Shown here: positions 39,173-49,275 of the stretch, piece by piece
How the letters are laid out: each line of letters begins with the position of its first letter
Position numbering within the stretch: the first letter of the stretch is position 1
Assembly (NCBI GenBank): GCA_001600355.1
Contig: BCJU01000003.1
Span: forward strand, 686,519-750,518
Direction: 5' to 3'
Source of the DNA: Meira nashicola
Taxonomy: Eukaryota; Basidiomycota; Exobasidiomycetes; Exobasidiales; Brachybasidiaceae
Length of the DNA: 64,000 bases
Translations under genes and position numbers: made by a program
Notes under the pieces: generated by a model
Seen by the model: only the letters and a program-made list of their open reading frames with translations
What the model was told of the DNA's origin: nothing
Databases searched by the model: none

Positions 39173-41635
39173 TTATAAACTCTTAGATGTTGAAAGTGGT
39201 ACTCTTTTTGCGGCAATTTGCTTCTGAGCTTCCCTTGCTCTTCTGTCACGGATTCGATTATAAGTTGGATTATACCTTGGATCTTTGGATCTAGCTTTGG
39301 CTTCGCTTTCAATATAACCAACCCTTTCAGACTCCCAGCCTTTCATTGTCTGTTTGTGATTCTCTAGTAATTGCTCATATTCCCAATCGAGCATTAGATC
39401 AGACAGAAGCGGCGACACCTGTGAATTTTGACCGTTTCGAGAAGATGCATTTGCATTTGTTAAGATCTTGTGTGCTCGCTTGGCTTCATTTGCAATGATT
39501 ACCTGTGTAGTATCTAAAACAGCACCACAAGTATTTCGATCTAAAATGAATGGATCTTGACAGAGCATTGCACTTTCCTTCCAACTTGGGTCCCATTGCT
39601 TAAGGTATGGAAATGCACCTAAAGTTTTTTGCTCAGAATCGGTTAGATGACGAATTCTTCGGACCGGATGTCCTTCTCGTAGACTGATTCCACAATTTTC
39701 AAAATCGAAAGAGGCAAGCCAATCAAAGAATCCTTCCAATAAACTGCCAAGAAGACGATCGTTCTCTTCTTCGCTAATAAAAGCATTACGAATTGAATAA
39801 GCTTCACAGTGTCCTACTCTCCAATTCGACGAATCTTCTTGAGCCATTGCAAAATCCCAATCAGTCTTTAATCTACAAAAAGTAGTATCGAATCTCCTTC
39901 CACCCATATCAGGATCAACTTCGATTCGTTCTTCATCAGATTCATCTGGCTCGGATTTTCCTCTACCCCTTCTAGAAGATAAGCTACCTTTTGGACGCTG
40001 CCAAAGATACTCTTCAGGAACTTGCAATGTTGCGATCAATGATGCTGATTGGAGATTAGGCACAATTCCCTTGATTTGAAGGTATTGTAGGCCAAAGACG
40101 GTGAGAGTGTATGAATTTAGGCTAATGATGCCGCTCTTTCCGCTCGGATCATTGATATGACGTCTTGCAGCCCATTTCTTGATGAAGAACAAAAAAGGAG
40201 CAACAATTTTTGGACAAATGTCGATATAGTGGGTGATCATATCGGAATTCTGCAATCCAAACGAATCGTTTACATTCAGATCGCCTTCTAATCCTGAATC
40301 TGCGTGAGTGAATTTGACAATTGGGACTTTGGCATGTCGAATCGGTTGTACCTCTTTGAAGGAGAAACTGTAACGTTCCAAGGCCCTTGCCAAGTAGGCA
40401 ACGTTGTAATAATCCGGTGCGCCTGGGATGCCGATTATTCGTTCATTGTGGAGGATTTGGGCAATATTCGGATTAGGTAAAGGAAGAACTTCTGATCTTG
40501 GTGTTCCCACCCCTCGAGGACGTGTAGGGTCCAACAAACAAAGGTCAATATCTGATGTTGCCTCAATCAATCCCGTTGAAGTTGACCCAAAAGGTGCCAC
40601 ACGAAGATTACAGCCTGGCCATCTTCTCACAATGTGATCTTGGACTTCTTTGATCACTGTTTCTCGCATTTGCAAAACATACTCAGAAGGTCGAGTGGTT
40701 TCCCAAAGCATGCTTACTTGTCTACCGATCACACGATTTCGAAAATCTTGTTCAGTATCTTGTGGAAATGCATCTTTACGCATATTTTGACACCATAAGA
40801 TGCCATAATCTCGTTCATAGTTTGCATTGGCTTGCATCGTGTGCAAAGCGAATGATTGTGCGATTGCATTTTCATTTTGTGCAATCATTACTCTCCTATC
40901 CTGCGCTGCTTTCTTCTTTGCAGCTTCCTCTTCTTTCTTTCTTGCATTCTCTTCTTCTTTCTTCTTTGCAATGTCTTCTTCGTTAGGCTCTCCGAGAGGT
41001 AGCGTTGAACGGCTAGCTAATTTTGCTCCGCCTTCTTTCTCTTTGTCTGTTCTTTTGTCTTCACTTTTACTGCTGCTTTCTTCTTTACCCTTTCTTTCAT
41101 CCTTGTTATTGTTTCCATCCTTACTTTTGCCTTCTTCCTTTTGTCTGCTTTCTTCTTTGTACTTATTTTCATCCTTATGTTTACTAAAGTCTTTCTTCAA
41201 TTTGCCATTCGTGCTTGCTCCATTCGCCATTGCACCAGGCTGACGAGGAGAATCGAGCGTTTGCATGTTTGACTGCGATTTTTTGGGCAGATTGATTGGT
41301 AATGGGGTGGTTGATGCAATTTTTGTAGAAACATTTGGCGTCGGTGTAGCAGCACCGTTATCGTGCACAGCTTTCAATTCAGCCGATTTCTTTTTACGAA
41401 TTTTTCTTTGTCGCACTCTTTGACTCTTACTTTTCTTTACAAATTCACCTACATCTTCCAATGCAGTATCATTGCTTTTAGGTGCAGAAGCGTCTTTTTT
41501 GCGCCGCCGTCGAGCATTCTTTGAAGTAGAGGCAAGTACTTGTCCTGTTGGATTGAGTAATTGCGGATCACGTTGTGCTTCAGAAAAGCTAATTGATTCC
41601 AGCCCTTGACTCAAGCCATTTGCATTTGCCGTCAT
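39173..41635 (-). CDS. Cid1/TUT-family terminal nucleotidyltransferase (non-canonical poly(A)/poly(U) polymerase)
   Basis: 820 residues. Adds non-templated A or U to RNA 3' ends. The N-terminal ~260 residues are basic and very charged (Lys/Glu runs with a coiled-coil tendency). The catalytic domain shows FGSTSTGL (349-356) followed by D362 and D364 (SDIDLCLL), and a third Asp at D452 (EGDLNVNDSFG), the usual catalytic triad. The central domain has LFFIKKWAARRHINDP and SLNSYTLTVFGLQYLQ, then the PAP-associated part with DWLASFDFENCGISLREG. It looks like the Cid1/Cid13/Cid16 group rather than TRF4. Substrate base unknown (a key His selects U over A in Cid1, not aligned here). Confidence 0.88.
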   Translation of the reverse strand: MTANANGLSQGLESISFSEAQRDPQLLNPTGQVLASTSKNARRRRKKDASAPKSNDTALEDVGEFVKKSKSQRVRQRKIRKKKSAELKAVHDNGAATPTPNVSTKIASTTPLPINLPKKSQSNMQTLDSPRQPGAMANGASTNGKLKKDFSKHKDENKYKEESRQKEEGKSKDGNNNKDERKGKEESSSKSEDKRTDKEKEGGAKLASRSTLPLGEPNEEDIAKKKEEENARKKEEEAAKKKAAQDRRVMIAQNENAIAQSFALHTMQANANYERDYGILWCQNMRKDAFPQDTEQDFRNRVIGRQVSMLWETTRPSEYVLQMRETVIKEVQDHIVRRWPGCNLRVAPFGSTSTGLIEATSDIDLCLLDPTRPRGVGTPRSEVLPLPNPNIAQILHNERIIGIPGAPDYYNVAYLARALERYSFSFKEVQPIRHAKVPIVKFTHADSGLEGDLNVNDSFGLQNSDMITHYIDICPKIVAPFLFFIKKWAARRHINDPSGKSGIISLNSYTLTVFGLQYLQIKGIVPNLQSASLIATLQVPEEYLWQRPKGSLSSRRGRGKSEPDESDEERIEVDPDMGGRRFDTTFCRLKTDWDFAMAQEDSSNWRVGHCEAYSIRNAFISEEENDRLLGSLLEGFFDWLASFDFENCGISLREGHPVRRIRHLTDSEQKTLGAFPYLKQWDPSWKESAMLCQDPFILDRNTCGAVLDTTQVIIANEAKRAHKILTNANASSRNGQNSQVSPLLSDLMLDWEYEQLLENHKQTMKGWESERVGYIESEAKARSKDPRYNPTYNRIRDRRAREAQKQIAAKRVPLSTSKSL

Positions 41636-42223
41636 TGTGTCATATCACAAACAAAGGTGGTTGATGTGACGAAAGCGGGCTTGAGTGTTAATTGTTTAGA
41701 ATATGTTGCATTTTGATTGCATAAAAGAAATAAGACGCCCCGAATCAATCAAAAGAAAAGACAGGGTACATTACACGCGTCTTACCACCTTTTACGGTGG
41801 AGGTGATATGTGTGTAATGATTGTTTTATTGACACGCCAAAGAACAACACAAACAACACCAAGAAAGCTGCGGATGTGATTTTGGCGGAAATTGAACGCC
41901 AATGTTGTCTTTGCGAGTTAGTTATTCGATAGAAAGGTAGACAATGAGAATGATATTCTGCCGCGGGTCTTTCTTGAGATACAATTTGAGGTCTCAACAA
42001 AGTGCAGCACCTATCTTCGACTGTAATACACTCTGTACAAGACTTCTAACTCGCGATGAACACGGCAAATTGAGGGTTATGATGGCACTTTGAGTTGAAC
42101 TCTTCTGCCTTTAAATCAATTTTATCCATGTACGTAATGAAACTTCACGGGTCCGATAAGTACAAGGAAAGAAAGGAAAAAAAGGCGCCGAGCGGGTGAC
42201 AGTCTAACATTTTTGCTTTGATC

Positions 42224-42278
42224 TGCGCTGCGCTGCGCACGCAAGGCAACTCTGCGTTTGGCCGCACAGCGCAGCGCA
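42224..42278. repeat. GC-rich inverted repeat upstream of copper-fist gene
   Basis: TGCGCTGCGCTG (42224-42235) pairs perfectly with CAGCGCAGCGCA (42267-42278); loop 31 bp. About 200-250 bp before the ATG. Confidence 0.75.
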
Positions 42279-42352
42279 CGCTTGCGCAATTTCAGCAACT
42301 TTATTTCCTAAGCGCGTTCCGGCCCTTTAACACTAATTTCTTAAATCTCGCC

Positions 42353-42360
42353 GAGCAAAA
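42353..42360 (-). promoter_or_regulatory. Candidate Mac1-type copper response element
   Basis: GAGCAAAA on the plus strand, i.e. TTTTGCTC on the minus, about 115 bp before the copper-fist ATG. It matches the yeast Mac1 element as I recall it (TTTGCTC). A single copy only, so it could be chance; a similar string also occurs within ELF1 intron 2. Confidence 0.35.
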
Positions 42361-42475
42361 AAAAATAAGGAGATAATTTGTAGATCGCCGCCTTTTCAAA
42401 CTTTACAACCGTCATCGCTGTACATACAATACCTTGTGATGGTTTTTGACTATTCACGGTGACGAATTCATCGAT

Positions 42476-44023
42476 ATGGTTCTCATTAATGGTCGAAAAT
42501 TTGCCTGTGAGGCTTGTATACGTGGACATAGAGCGTCAAATTGTTCGCATACAGGTAGAAGGTTACAACTTGTTCGTAAAAAAGGTAGGCCGAGCTCACA
42601 ATGCGATATATGCCGATCAAAAAGGGCAAATGGGAATTTTCATGGTAGATGCGATTGCGGAGAAGATCAGGAATCCAAAAGTCCACAACAAAATAACAAA
42701 AAACAACGTGGAAAGAGCGATCAGGATATAGAAACTTTTACGCCCTTCTTAGTACAACATGAAACGTCCCTAGGAGAATTGCATGAAGAAGGAAGCATAA
42801 GCCAAAGCAAGCACAGCTTACAATCTTTGATGAACCCATGTCAATGTAAGACGACGGGTATTTGTAGCTGTTGCAGTCGTGCTTCGTCAAGTAAGGACGG
42901 AATGCTTACTGTTGTCAAGACCGCATCTGTCGATCAGCCTGCTTCGTGTGGCTGCAATGGAGATAATCAATGTTGCGATGATGGAATAGATTCTGTACAA
43001 TGTGAGCCTCTTACTACGGAAGATCCTACACTCAAAGCCATCAAGCCAAGTTGCTGTAGCAGCAAACCTAGCGAACGGATACAACCTGCACACGACACAG
43101 CAGTACTCAATCCAGCGACTGTATCATTGCCAATGACGACGGAAGAAGCAGATGCGATTCTAGCGCCTGATTGTCATTGTGGACCCGATTGTGCATGCCC
43201 GGGATGCTTGATGGAGAATGAAGACATTCGAAAGAAGCGTAAGCAGGGTGATGAAGAATGCCCTGACAAGTGTTTGACATGTTCGGCTTGCGTTTTGGGT
43301 TTGACAAGACCTAGCGGTATAGAAGCAGTAGATGCATGGATGGAACAAGATAAGCAAAATGCGATTGAAAAGAATACTCTTGAGGAACCAGCCACTGCTA
43401 TAAGTACCATCGGAAATATAGACGAAATCATTCATTCGAGTGCAGAACAGAGTTCGTCGAGCAACGCAATCGGCTCCGAATCAGAGGCAAGCGATGACAG
43501 CGATGAAGTTTCCTCTTCACTGGCTACTGCTCATGAAGGATCTTCACGAAAGTCATCATCGCCTTCTTCATCTGGAAAGATTTCCCTCGTTGAGCCCCCT
43601 TTGCCACCATTTCCATCGGCGAAAAAGTACTATGAAGATCATTTTTTGAATCCTGAACGAAGACGCTTCTTTGCCGATCAAATTCAGAAGCAGGGCATGA
43701 ACAATTACAATCCATTGAGTGAATCACTTCCACCAAAGGACAATATCGAGTCAGAATTTGGAGAGAGACTTGACGGAGAAACAGACGAAGAGTGGCAAGC
43801 AAGACATGGATTCCGTTTCTTAACTCCGGATGCTATCAAAATCTTTGACCATGCAAAACGATTTAGAGAAGAGAAAAGGCGGGCTGAAGAGGAAGAAGAT
43901 TTGATTGCTAGACGAGAGGAAGAAGCACAAATAGCGTCTACAGAAATGCGAGAAGACGAATTATCGCTATTACGCCAACGTGCATTGTCAGCACGGAAGA
44001 AACAAAAGATGACAGCCAACTAA
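42476..44023 (+). CDS. Copper-fist transcription factor (MAC1/CUF1/GRISEA-like)
   Basis: 515 residues from the ATG at 42476; the frame runs ten codons upstream but without an ATG, and MVLINGRKFACEACIRGHRA is the standard family start. The copper-fist DNA-binding domain (1-60) has C-x2-C-x8-C-x-H zinc ligands (CEACIRGHRASNCSH), the minor-groove KKGRPSSQC, and CDICRSKRA followed by GRCDCGE. Downstream are several Cys clusters: CQCKTTGICSCC, CGCNGDNQCC, and CHCGPDCACPGC, which fits the copper-sensing C-x-C-x3-C-x-C-x2-C type of Mac1/Cuf1. The C-terminal 150 residues are Ser-rich then highly charged coiled coil. It should control copper uptake or detoxification genes; which direction is not decided by sequence. 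Confidence 0.93.
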   Translation: MVLINGRKFACEACIRGHRASNCSHTGRRLQLVRKKGRPSSQCDICRSKRANGNFHGRCDCGEDQESKSPQQNNKKQRGKSDQDIETFTPFLVQHETSLGELHEEGSISQSKHSLQSLMNPCQCKTTGICSCCSRASSSKDGMLTVVKTASVDQPASCGCNGDNQCCDDGIDSVQCEPLTTEDPTLKAIKPSCCSSKPSERIQPAHDTAVLNPATVSLPMTTEEADAILAPDCHCGPDCACPGCLMENEDIRKKRKQGDEECPDKCLTCSACVLGLTRPSGIEAVDAWMEQDKQNAIEKNTLEEPATAISTIGNIDEIIHSSAEQSSSSNAIGSESEASDDSDEVSSSLATAHEGSSRKSSSPSSSGKISLVEPPLPPFPSAKKYYEDHFLNPERRRFFADQIQKQGMNNYNPLSESLPPKDNIESEFGERLDGETDEEWQARHGFRFLTPDAIKIFDHAKRFREEKRRAEEEEDLIARREEEAQIASTEMREDELSLLRQRALSARKKQKMTAN

Positions 44024-45351
44024 AGGAGAATGTCTTGAAGGTGAGTTTCTTTGTCAGATCATTTGCTGCATGATGAACAAAATCAAATCATCCTTATGCT
44101 GTCAGTTCGTCTTGCTGTTTGGCTAGATTGAACGATGAAGTCAACATTGAGGCAAAATAGAGCCCGTTCATAAAGAATGACAGGACAAGAGGCGAATCGT
44201 TTAGGTCTCTCTTTGCATGATATATTTACATCACTCATGCCGTCGTTGCGATTGATTTCGATCTTTTGAGCGGCAGAGCCAACGCTTGCCCCTTGGACTG
44301 TTGTTCTTTGATTGGGTTTTGATCTGACAGTGAATAATGTAATCTGCTGCGCCCGCGCCCCCATAATCTATGCTAACGCTGGGTTTCATTTTCTCTTCCC
44401 CACAGTGAATGATTCATTTCATGTATGTATAATATCGATTGTTCCTAGTTTTAACCTGATCAACGGGTTGCAGATAAAGTTGGAGATCATGTACAGTAGA
44501 AAGCTTAAATCTAGATCATCATCTTGTAAAAGCATCGTATTCATATTACGCCTCTTTTCAAGCGCACACAGCGAGCGCCCGCCACGAGAATTATTCAGCC
44601 CTAAACGGTGGCGCAATAGCTGTCGCGCCAAATGTTCGACATTGTTAAATGAAATGGACGATAGGATGTTCTGAAAGCAATGAATTCACTTTTGATTCAT
44701 TTCTGACGTTTGATGTTTAATTCATAATCATCTTGGTTCTCAACTTTTTTGTGAGGCGTAATGTGTCAAATGCACTGCTCTCTTTCCTCGATTCGGGAGA
44801 CAACAATGATTGTGACAAAATTGAGTGTTGATCTTTTTTAGCTTTTAGACTGGTTTAACAATCAAGGGGCGGCGACTACATAAATAAAATAATAAAATCA
44901 ATTTGCTAGGCTGGCATGGCGGAATTCCGTGCTAAAGAAAAATAAAATAAAAAATACACCCTACATTGCATGCCGAATCTCCACTTTATTCATTCTGCAA
45001 GCAATTCAGATAAGGGGCCCTAAAATTCATTTCATACATTCTTCCTCTTATACACATTTTTGTCGTGGCAATTGGTTTTGAATGGGATTGAGACAAAGTA
45101 AAGGCTTGTAATTGTCTTCTTTGCATCCATCATCACAATCACATACACACGAACTCTCACACTTCAACAACAAATGATCGTGTGAGATTTTGATTTGCAA
45201 GTAAAACACTTTCCAAATCTTCGCTTTTCTTTAATTTTTCATAGATACGCTTTCACTGGTTGCACGTATCTAAGGGACAAAAAGAAAGAAAAAGGCAAAT
45301 CAGAACAAATTCACATACAAGAATATCTAATAACCTCTTTTTTCGTGCCAA
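44024..45351. other. 1.3-kb intergenic region upstream of the LAM gene
   Basis: Holds the 3' end of the copper-fist gene and the promoter of the LAM gene. A minus-strand ATG frame of 93 codons (44083-44364) and short plus frames exist but none looks like a protein family. Poly-A/T runs occur around 44880-44960. No RNA gene was seen. Confidence 0.45.
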
Positions 45352-48300
45352 ATGCCAAGCACGTTGAACAATTTCTTTCGCTCAAGCGCATCTAGAAGGG
45401 CATCTTTTGCTGCTCAACAGAGTGATTCAAGCGCTTCACAAAAATCAAACGATCGATCTCCTGAATCGGTAACATCTTTCAGTACAACACCTTCTTCGGA
45501 AAGTGAAAGTGCACTAACGCCTTTAGCCACGCCAAATCCTGCAATTCAACAAGTACCACAAAAAAAGCATCAACATTCATTACCTCCGATTTCTACAAAA
45601 GTTGATAGTTCACTTGTAAGAGAATTACCAACAAAATCATCAAGTGTTCCTTCTATCGAAGTAGTTTCTCCATCAGGTAATACACCTAAACACCTTTGGG
45701 GACCTGAAGATTCGGATAGGAACAGTAATCCTTCTCCTTCTTTATCCGCAATTAGTGCCGAACAACTTCATAATTCAATTTCCCCGAAATCACAACCAAG
45801 TCCTTTATTTAGCGCTCCTCCTCAAGTGTCTTACGATCAAAGCTACGAAGAAGACGAATTTGACGATCCTCTTTATTCACTTTCAACAAAAAATATGGCA
45901 AGACCCGGCTCTTCTTCCAAATCAAAAGGTGATCTTTCAACGCCTTCCAAACGTGGTAGCAAAGGTGATGTTCCAGATAGACACGATGTTATGCGTAGAG
46001 CAATGGCTGATGCAACTACAGCTGATCAATATGGAATCGCTTCTGCTCCAGCTTTTACTAATGATCGCAATTTCTCTAGCATGCAGCAACCAACGCAAAT
46101 ACCCGTTTCGCCTACAGTAAGACCGCAAGTTCCAGCTGATGTTCCGGCAAACAAGGCTATTTCTACTCTTAATGGAAATTTACCGACAAGTCAAAGTACT
46201 GGTAGCATTATTGATCTTGATAAGCCAGGACAAGGTTCTTTATCATTTGATCATTTTGCCGGTCAAACTGGTGAAGGAGCAATGGTATTGGCAGATGGAT
46301 CGACTGTTGCAAATGCTGCTCTACCATCTTCAGGAATCACAAAGAGCGATAGTCTAGATTCGACAAAAAAGACGACTTCAAGATTCCCTTTACGACCTAA
46401 ATTAGGCAGTAGAAATAATTCATTCCAAAGCGAGCATAATCCTCTCAATGATTCGCCAACCAATTCGATCTTTGGACATGGTGTTGTACCTGCTCAAGCA
46501 AATTCAGCATCTCCGATCAAGAATCCTACTCATGGACGTTATGCTACAACAGGACATGCTGCTGAGCCAGTCAAATCTAAACAATCTTCTCTTGCAGTAC
46601 CAGGATCAGGTGGTGCACTTGATGCTACTTCTAATGGGCGGCATCATATGCACGAATCAGCAAGTACAGGTTCTTTATTAGCTTCTCCTTTGCATAAATT
46701 TAGAAGATTAAGTGATGCTGGTTCTAAAAAGAGTGGTCCTTCAGGTGGAATTGCAGGAGCATTGGCTGCTAGTGGAATGGCAGGTATGGGTGTAGGACAT
46801 GCAGAATTATTGCAAAGAGCGCAAATCAAATTAAGTGAAAAAGAACAACAACAATCATCTCAAAAACGTATGACGAGATCTCGTAATTCCAGTATAGGAT
46901 CAGGTTATGCATCCGGCTATGAAGGAGGTGTATATCGTGATCCAATTACGGGTAAGATGACAGAACGTGGACCAAGTCATGATGTAGGCCAAGAAGGAGT
47001 ATCGGAAAGACCTCATCATATGTTACAAAGTAGTAGTGCAAGCTTTGATGGATCAGATATCTCAGCAGCAAGTGGCTTAAATGCAGCCGCAAATTTTGCT
47101 TTGGGTTTACATGATAACTTTGTTTCACCTGAAGATCCTTTAGCAAGAGCAGAAGTTGACGGTCATGCTGTAATGACGCCTGGTGGAATTGGTGCAGTGA
47201 CTGGATTAAGTCCAAGTGGATTAGGAGAAAGAGTGACGCTAGGAGAACATGATGATTGGCATCACAATGACGTTGACGCTCAAATTACAGGATTCGCTGT
47301 TGCAAGTTCAAAGAGAAATGCTGAATTTCATGGATTATTCCCTACTGTTCCTGAAGATGATTATTTGATTGAAGATTACGGTTGTGCTCTCGTTCGAGAA
47401 ATTTTAATTCAAGGTCGTCTTTACGTTTCAGAAAATCACGTTTGCTTTTATGCAAACATTTTCGGTTGGGTAACAAATATTGCTTTACCATTCTCTGAAA
47501 TCGTTTCAGTGGAAAAACGAATGACAGCTTATGTGATTCCAAATGCAATTCAAATTGCTACTTTGCATTCAAAGAATACATTTGCATCATTTTTATCTCG
47601 TGATACTACGTACGATTTAATCGTTCAAATCTGGAAATTATCACATCCTGCTTTACGACCTGCAGAGACAATTGATGCAGGAACGGATGAAGAATCACTT
47701 GAGGGAGCTGATGGTGCAACGATTAGTCATGGTGATGTAGAAGCAACGGATAAAGTAAAAAGTGATGAACAACCTGTAAAGAAATCAAAGAGAAAGATGT
47801 TAAAGAAGAAGCTTGGTATTAATAAAGAAGGATCAGAAATTCAAATGGCAAACGGAAGAACGAATGGAGGACCAGTTATTTCTCGTGGTGTTAGTCCCGC
47901 TCCTGGAAGTGCAAAACGTGCTCCTCATCGAAAGACAACATGTAGTTGTGAGAAGGACAAGAAGCATTATACTACAATTGCAATGGAAACAACGTATCCT
48001 GCTGTTCCAGAAAAGTTGTACAACCTTATCTTTACCAGTGGATTTATGAAAGACTTTTGGACGGATAATCAACATTTAACAGATTTACAAATCAGTCCTT
48101 GGAAACCTAATACGCAAAACAATAATAATCTTTCAAGAGATATTTCTTACATTAAACCCTTGGCTGGTGGATTTGGACCTAAACAAACTAAATGTCTTTT
48201 AACAGATGAAAATGTTCACGTTGATTTTGATGATCACGTTATCGCTTTAACGACGACAAGAACGCCAGATGTACCAAGTGGAAATAGTTTTAGCGTTAAA

Positions 48301-49164
48301 ACAAAGACATGCATTACATGGGCAGGTGGAAATGTATCAAAGATGTTAGTCACTTGTCAAGTTGAATGGAGCGGAAGAAGTATGTTAAAAAGTGTAATTG
48401 ATCGTGCATGCATTGATGGACAAAAACAATATTACAAAGATTTAGATGGTGCAATTCGAACGTATATAAAAGAACATGTTTCTGAATTTCGCGAAGAAGG
48501 AGAAGATCCAGAAGTTGCAGTTGCTGCAATCGCTGAACATGCAGAAAATTCAAGTGCAATTGGAGATGAACAAAATGCAAAGGGTACAGATGGTACAACA
48601 GATGGCGAAAAGAGTAATTCTGGACCGTTGGCTGCTTATCTTGAACCTTTACGACCTATTTTGGATATCTTATCAGATGGTTTTGGTAGTTTAACAGAAT
48701 TAAGTCCAAGTGTTTTAATTTTAGGAGGAGTAGTATTTTTATTGGTAATTAGCAATTTCTGGGCATTATCATCACGAAGTGTTGGTCGTGATCCTTTAGA
48801 TCCACATCGATTACGCAGTAGTACAACAACGTCATCAAGAACAAATAATAAACATCAACAACATTCATTCCACGCACCTGATGTCGCACATTCGGCTGAA
48901 GCAGTAGCAGTAGCAGTACGTGATGTTTTAAGTGAATATTTCGATCATTCACGTCATCATCGAGGAGGAAGTATTTTTGATGGAAGAGTACCGCCAAGAG
49001 GATCAACGATTCCTAAGCTGGGCTTAGAAGGTGTTGAAATTCAAGATCCTCATCAAGAATTAGAATCATTACTTGGCTTATTGAACGATGTCGAACAACG
49101 TGTTTCACAATTGAAAACACATATTAATGAAATACAACAAACGAACGAAAAGAACGAGTTATAG
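45352..49164 (+). CDS. LAM/GRAMD1-type sterol transporter (GRAM + VASt domains, ER-anchored)
   Basis: 1270 residues from the first ATG. LAM (Ysp2/Lam2-6) proteins move sterols at ER-plasma membrane and other contact sites. Residues 1-650: disordered, Ser-rich. GRAM domain about 655-765 (FHGLFPTVPEDDYLIEDYGC, GRLYVSENHVCFYANIFGW). Linker with a basic run (KKSKRKMLKKKLG). VASt sterol-binding domain about 870-1045 (YPAVPEKLYNLIFTSGFMKD, CQVEWSGRSMLKSVIDRAC). One membrane helix about 1118-1140 (SVLILGGVVFLLVISNFWAL), then a short coiled coil. There is one VASt domain and no BAR-PH part, so it resembles Lam5/6 or a single-domain form of Ysp2. Confidence 0.92.
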   Translation: MPSTLNNFFRSSASRRASFAAQQSDSSASQKSNDRSPESVTSFSTTPSSESESALTPLATPNPAIQQVPQKKHQHSLPPISTKVDSSLVRELPTKSSSVPSIEVVSPSGNTPKHLWGPEDSDRNSNPSPSLSAISAEQLHNSISPKSQPSPLFSAPPQVSYDQSYEEDEFDDPLYSLSTKNMARPGSSSKSKGDLSTPSKRGSKGDVPDRHDVMRRAMADATTADQYGIASAPAFTNDRNFSSMQQPTQIPVSPTVRPQVPADVPANKAISTLNGNLPTSQSTGSIIDLDKPGQGSLSFDHFAGQTGEGAMVLADGSTVANAALPSSGITKSDSLDSTKKTTSRFPLRPKLGSRNNSFQSEHNPLNDSPTNSIFGHGVVPAQANSASPIKNPTHGRYATTGHAAEPVKSKQSSLAVPGSGGALDATSNGRHHMHESASTGSLLASPLHKFRRLSDAGSKKSGPSGGIAGALAASGMAGMGVGHAELLQRAQIKLSEKEQQQSSQKRMTRSRNSSIGSGYASGYEGGVYRDPITGKMTERGPSHDVGQEGVSERPHHMLQSSSASFDGSDISAASGLNAAANFALGLHDNFVSPEDPLARAEVDGHAVMTPGGIGAVTGLSPSGLGERVTLGEHDDWHHNDVDAQITGFAVASSKRNAEFHGLFPTVPEDDYLIEDYGCALVREILIQGRLYVSENHVCFYANIFGWVTNIALPFSEIVSVEKRMTAYVIPNAIQIATLHSKNTFASFLSRDTTYDLIVQIWKLSHPALRPAETIDAGTDEESLEGADGATISHGDVEATDKVKSDEQPVKKSKRKMLKKKLGINKEGSEIQMANGRTNGGPVISRGVSPAPGSAKRAPHRKTTCSCEKDKKHYTTIAMETTYPAVPEKLYNLIFTSGFMKDFWTDNQHLTDLQISPWKPNTQNNNNLSRDISYIKPLAGGFGPKQTKCLLTDENVHVDFDDHVIALTTTRTPDVPSGNSFSVKTKTCITWAGGNVSKMLVTCQVEWSGRSMLKSVIDRACIDGQKQYYKDLDGAIRTYIKEHVSEFREEGEDPEVAVAAIAEHAENSSAIGDEQNAKGTDGTTDGEKSNSGPLAAYLEPLRPILDILSDGFGSLTELSPSVLILGGVVFLLVISNFWALSSRSVGRDPLDPHRLRSSTTTSSRTNNKHQQHSFHAPDVAHSAEAVAVAVRDVLSEYFDHSRHHRGGSIFDGRVPPRGSTIPKLGLEGVEIQDPHQELESLLGLLNDVEQRVSQLKTHINEIQQTNEKNEL

Positions 49165-49275
49165 CTCTAAAAGACTTTATTTTCATTTTCTCTTTTTTCT
49201 TTTTGCACGCTGTAACATATTATTTTTCGCGAAGAAATGATTTATTTATTGAAAACTAAAAAAGAAAGAGTGTGT

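Larger units (their letters stand above)
41636..42475. promoter_or_regulatory. Divergent promoter of the nucleotidyltransferase and copper-fist genes
   Basis: 840 bp. Contains a GC-rich inverted repeat (42224-42235 with 42267-42278), a TTTTGCTC copper-response-like site (42353-42360), and a minus-strand open stretch (41782-42040) that encodes one hydrophobic helix but lacks an ATG. Confidence 0.5.

Noticed and set aside
44083..44364. 93-codon minus-strand frame in the 1.3-kb gap
   Set aside because: Starts at an ATG but has no recognisable motif and lies in sequence better explained as a promoter and 3' end.
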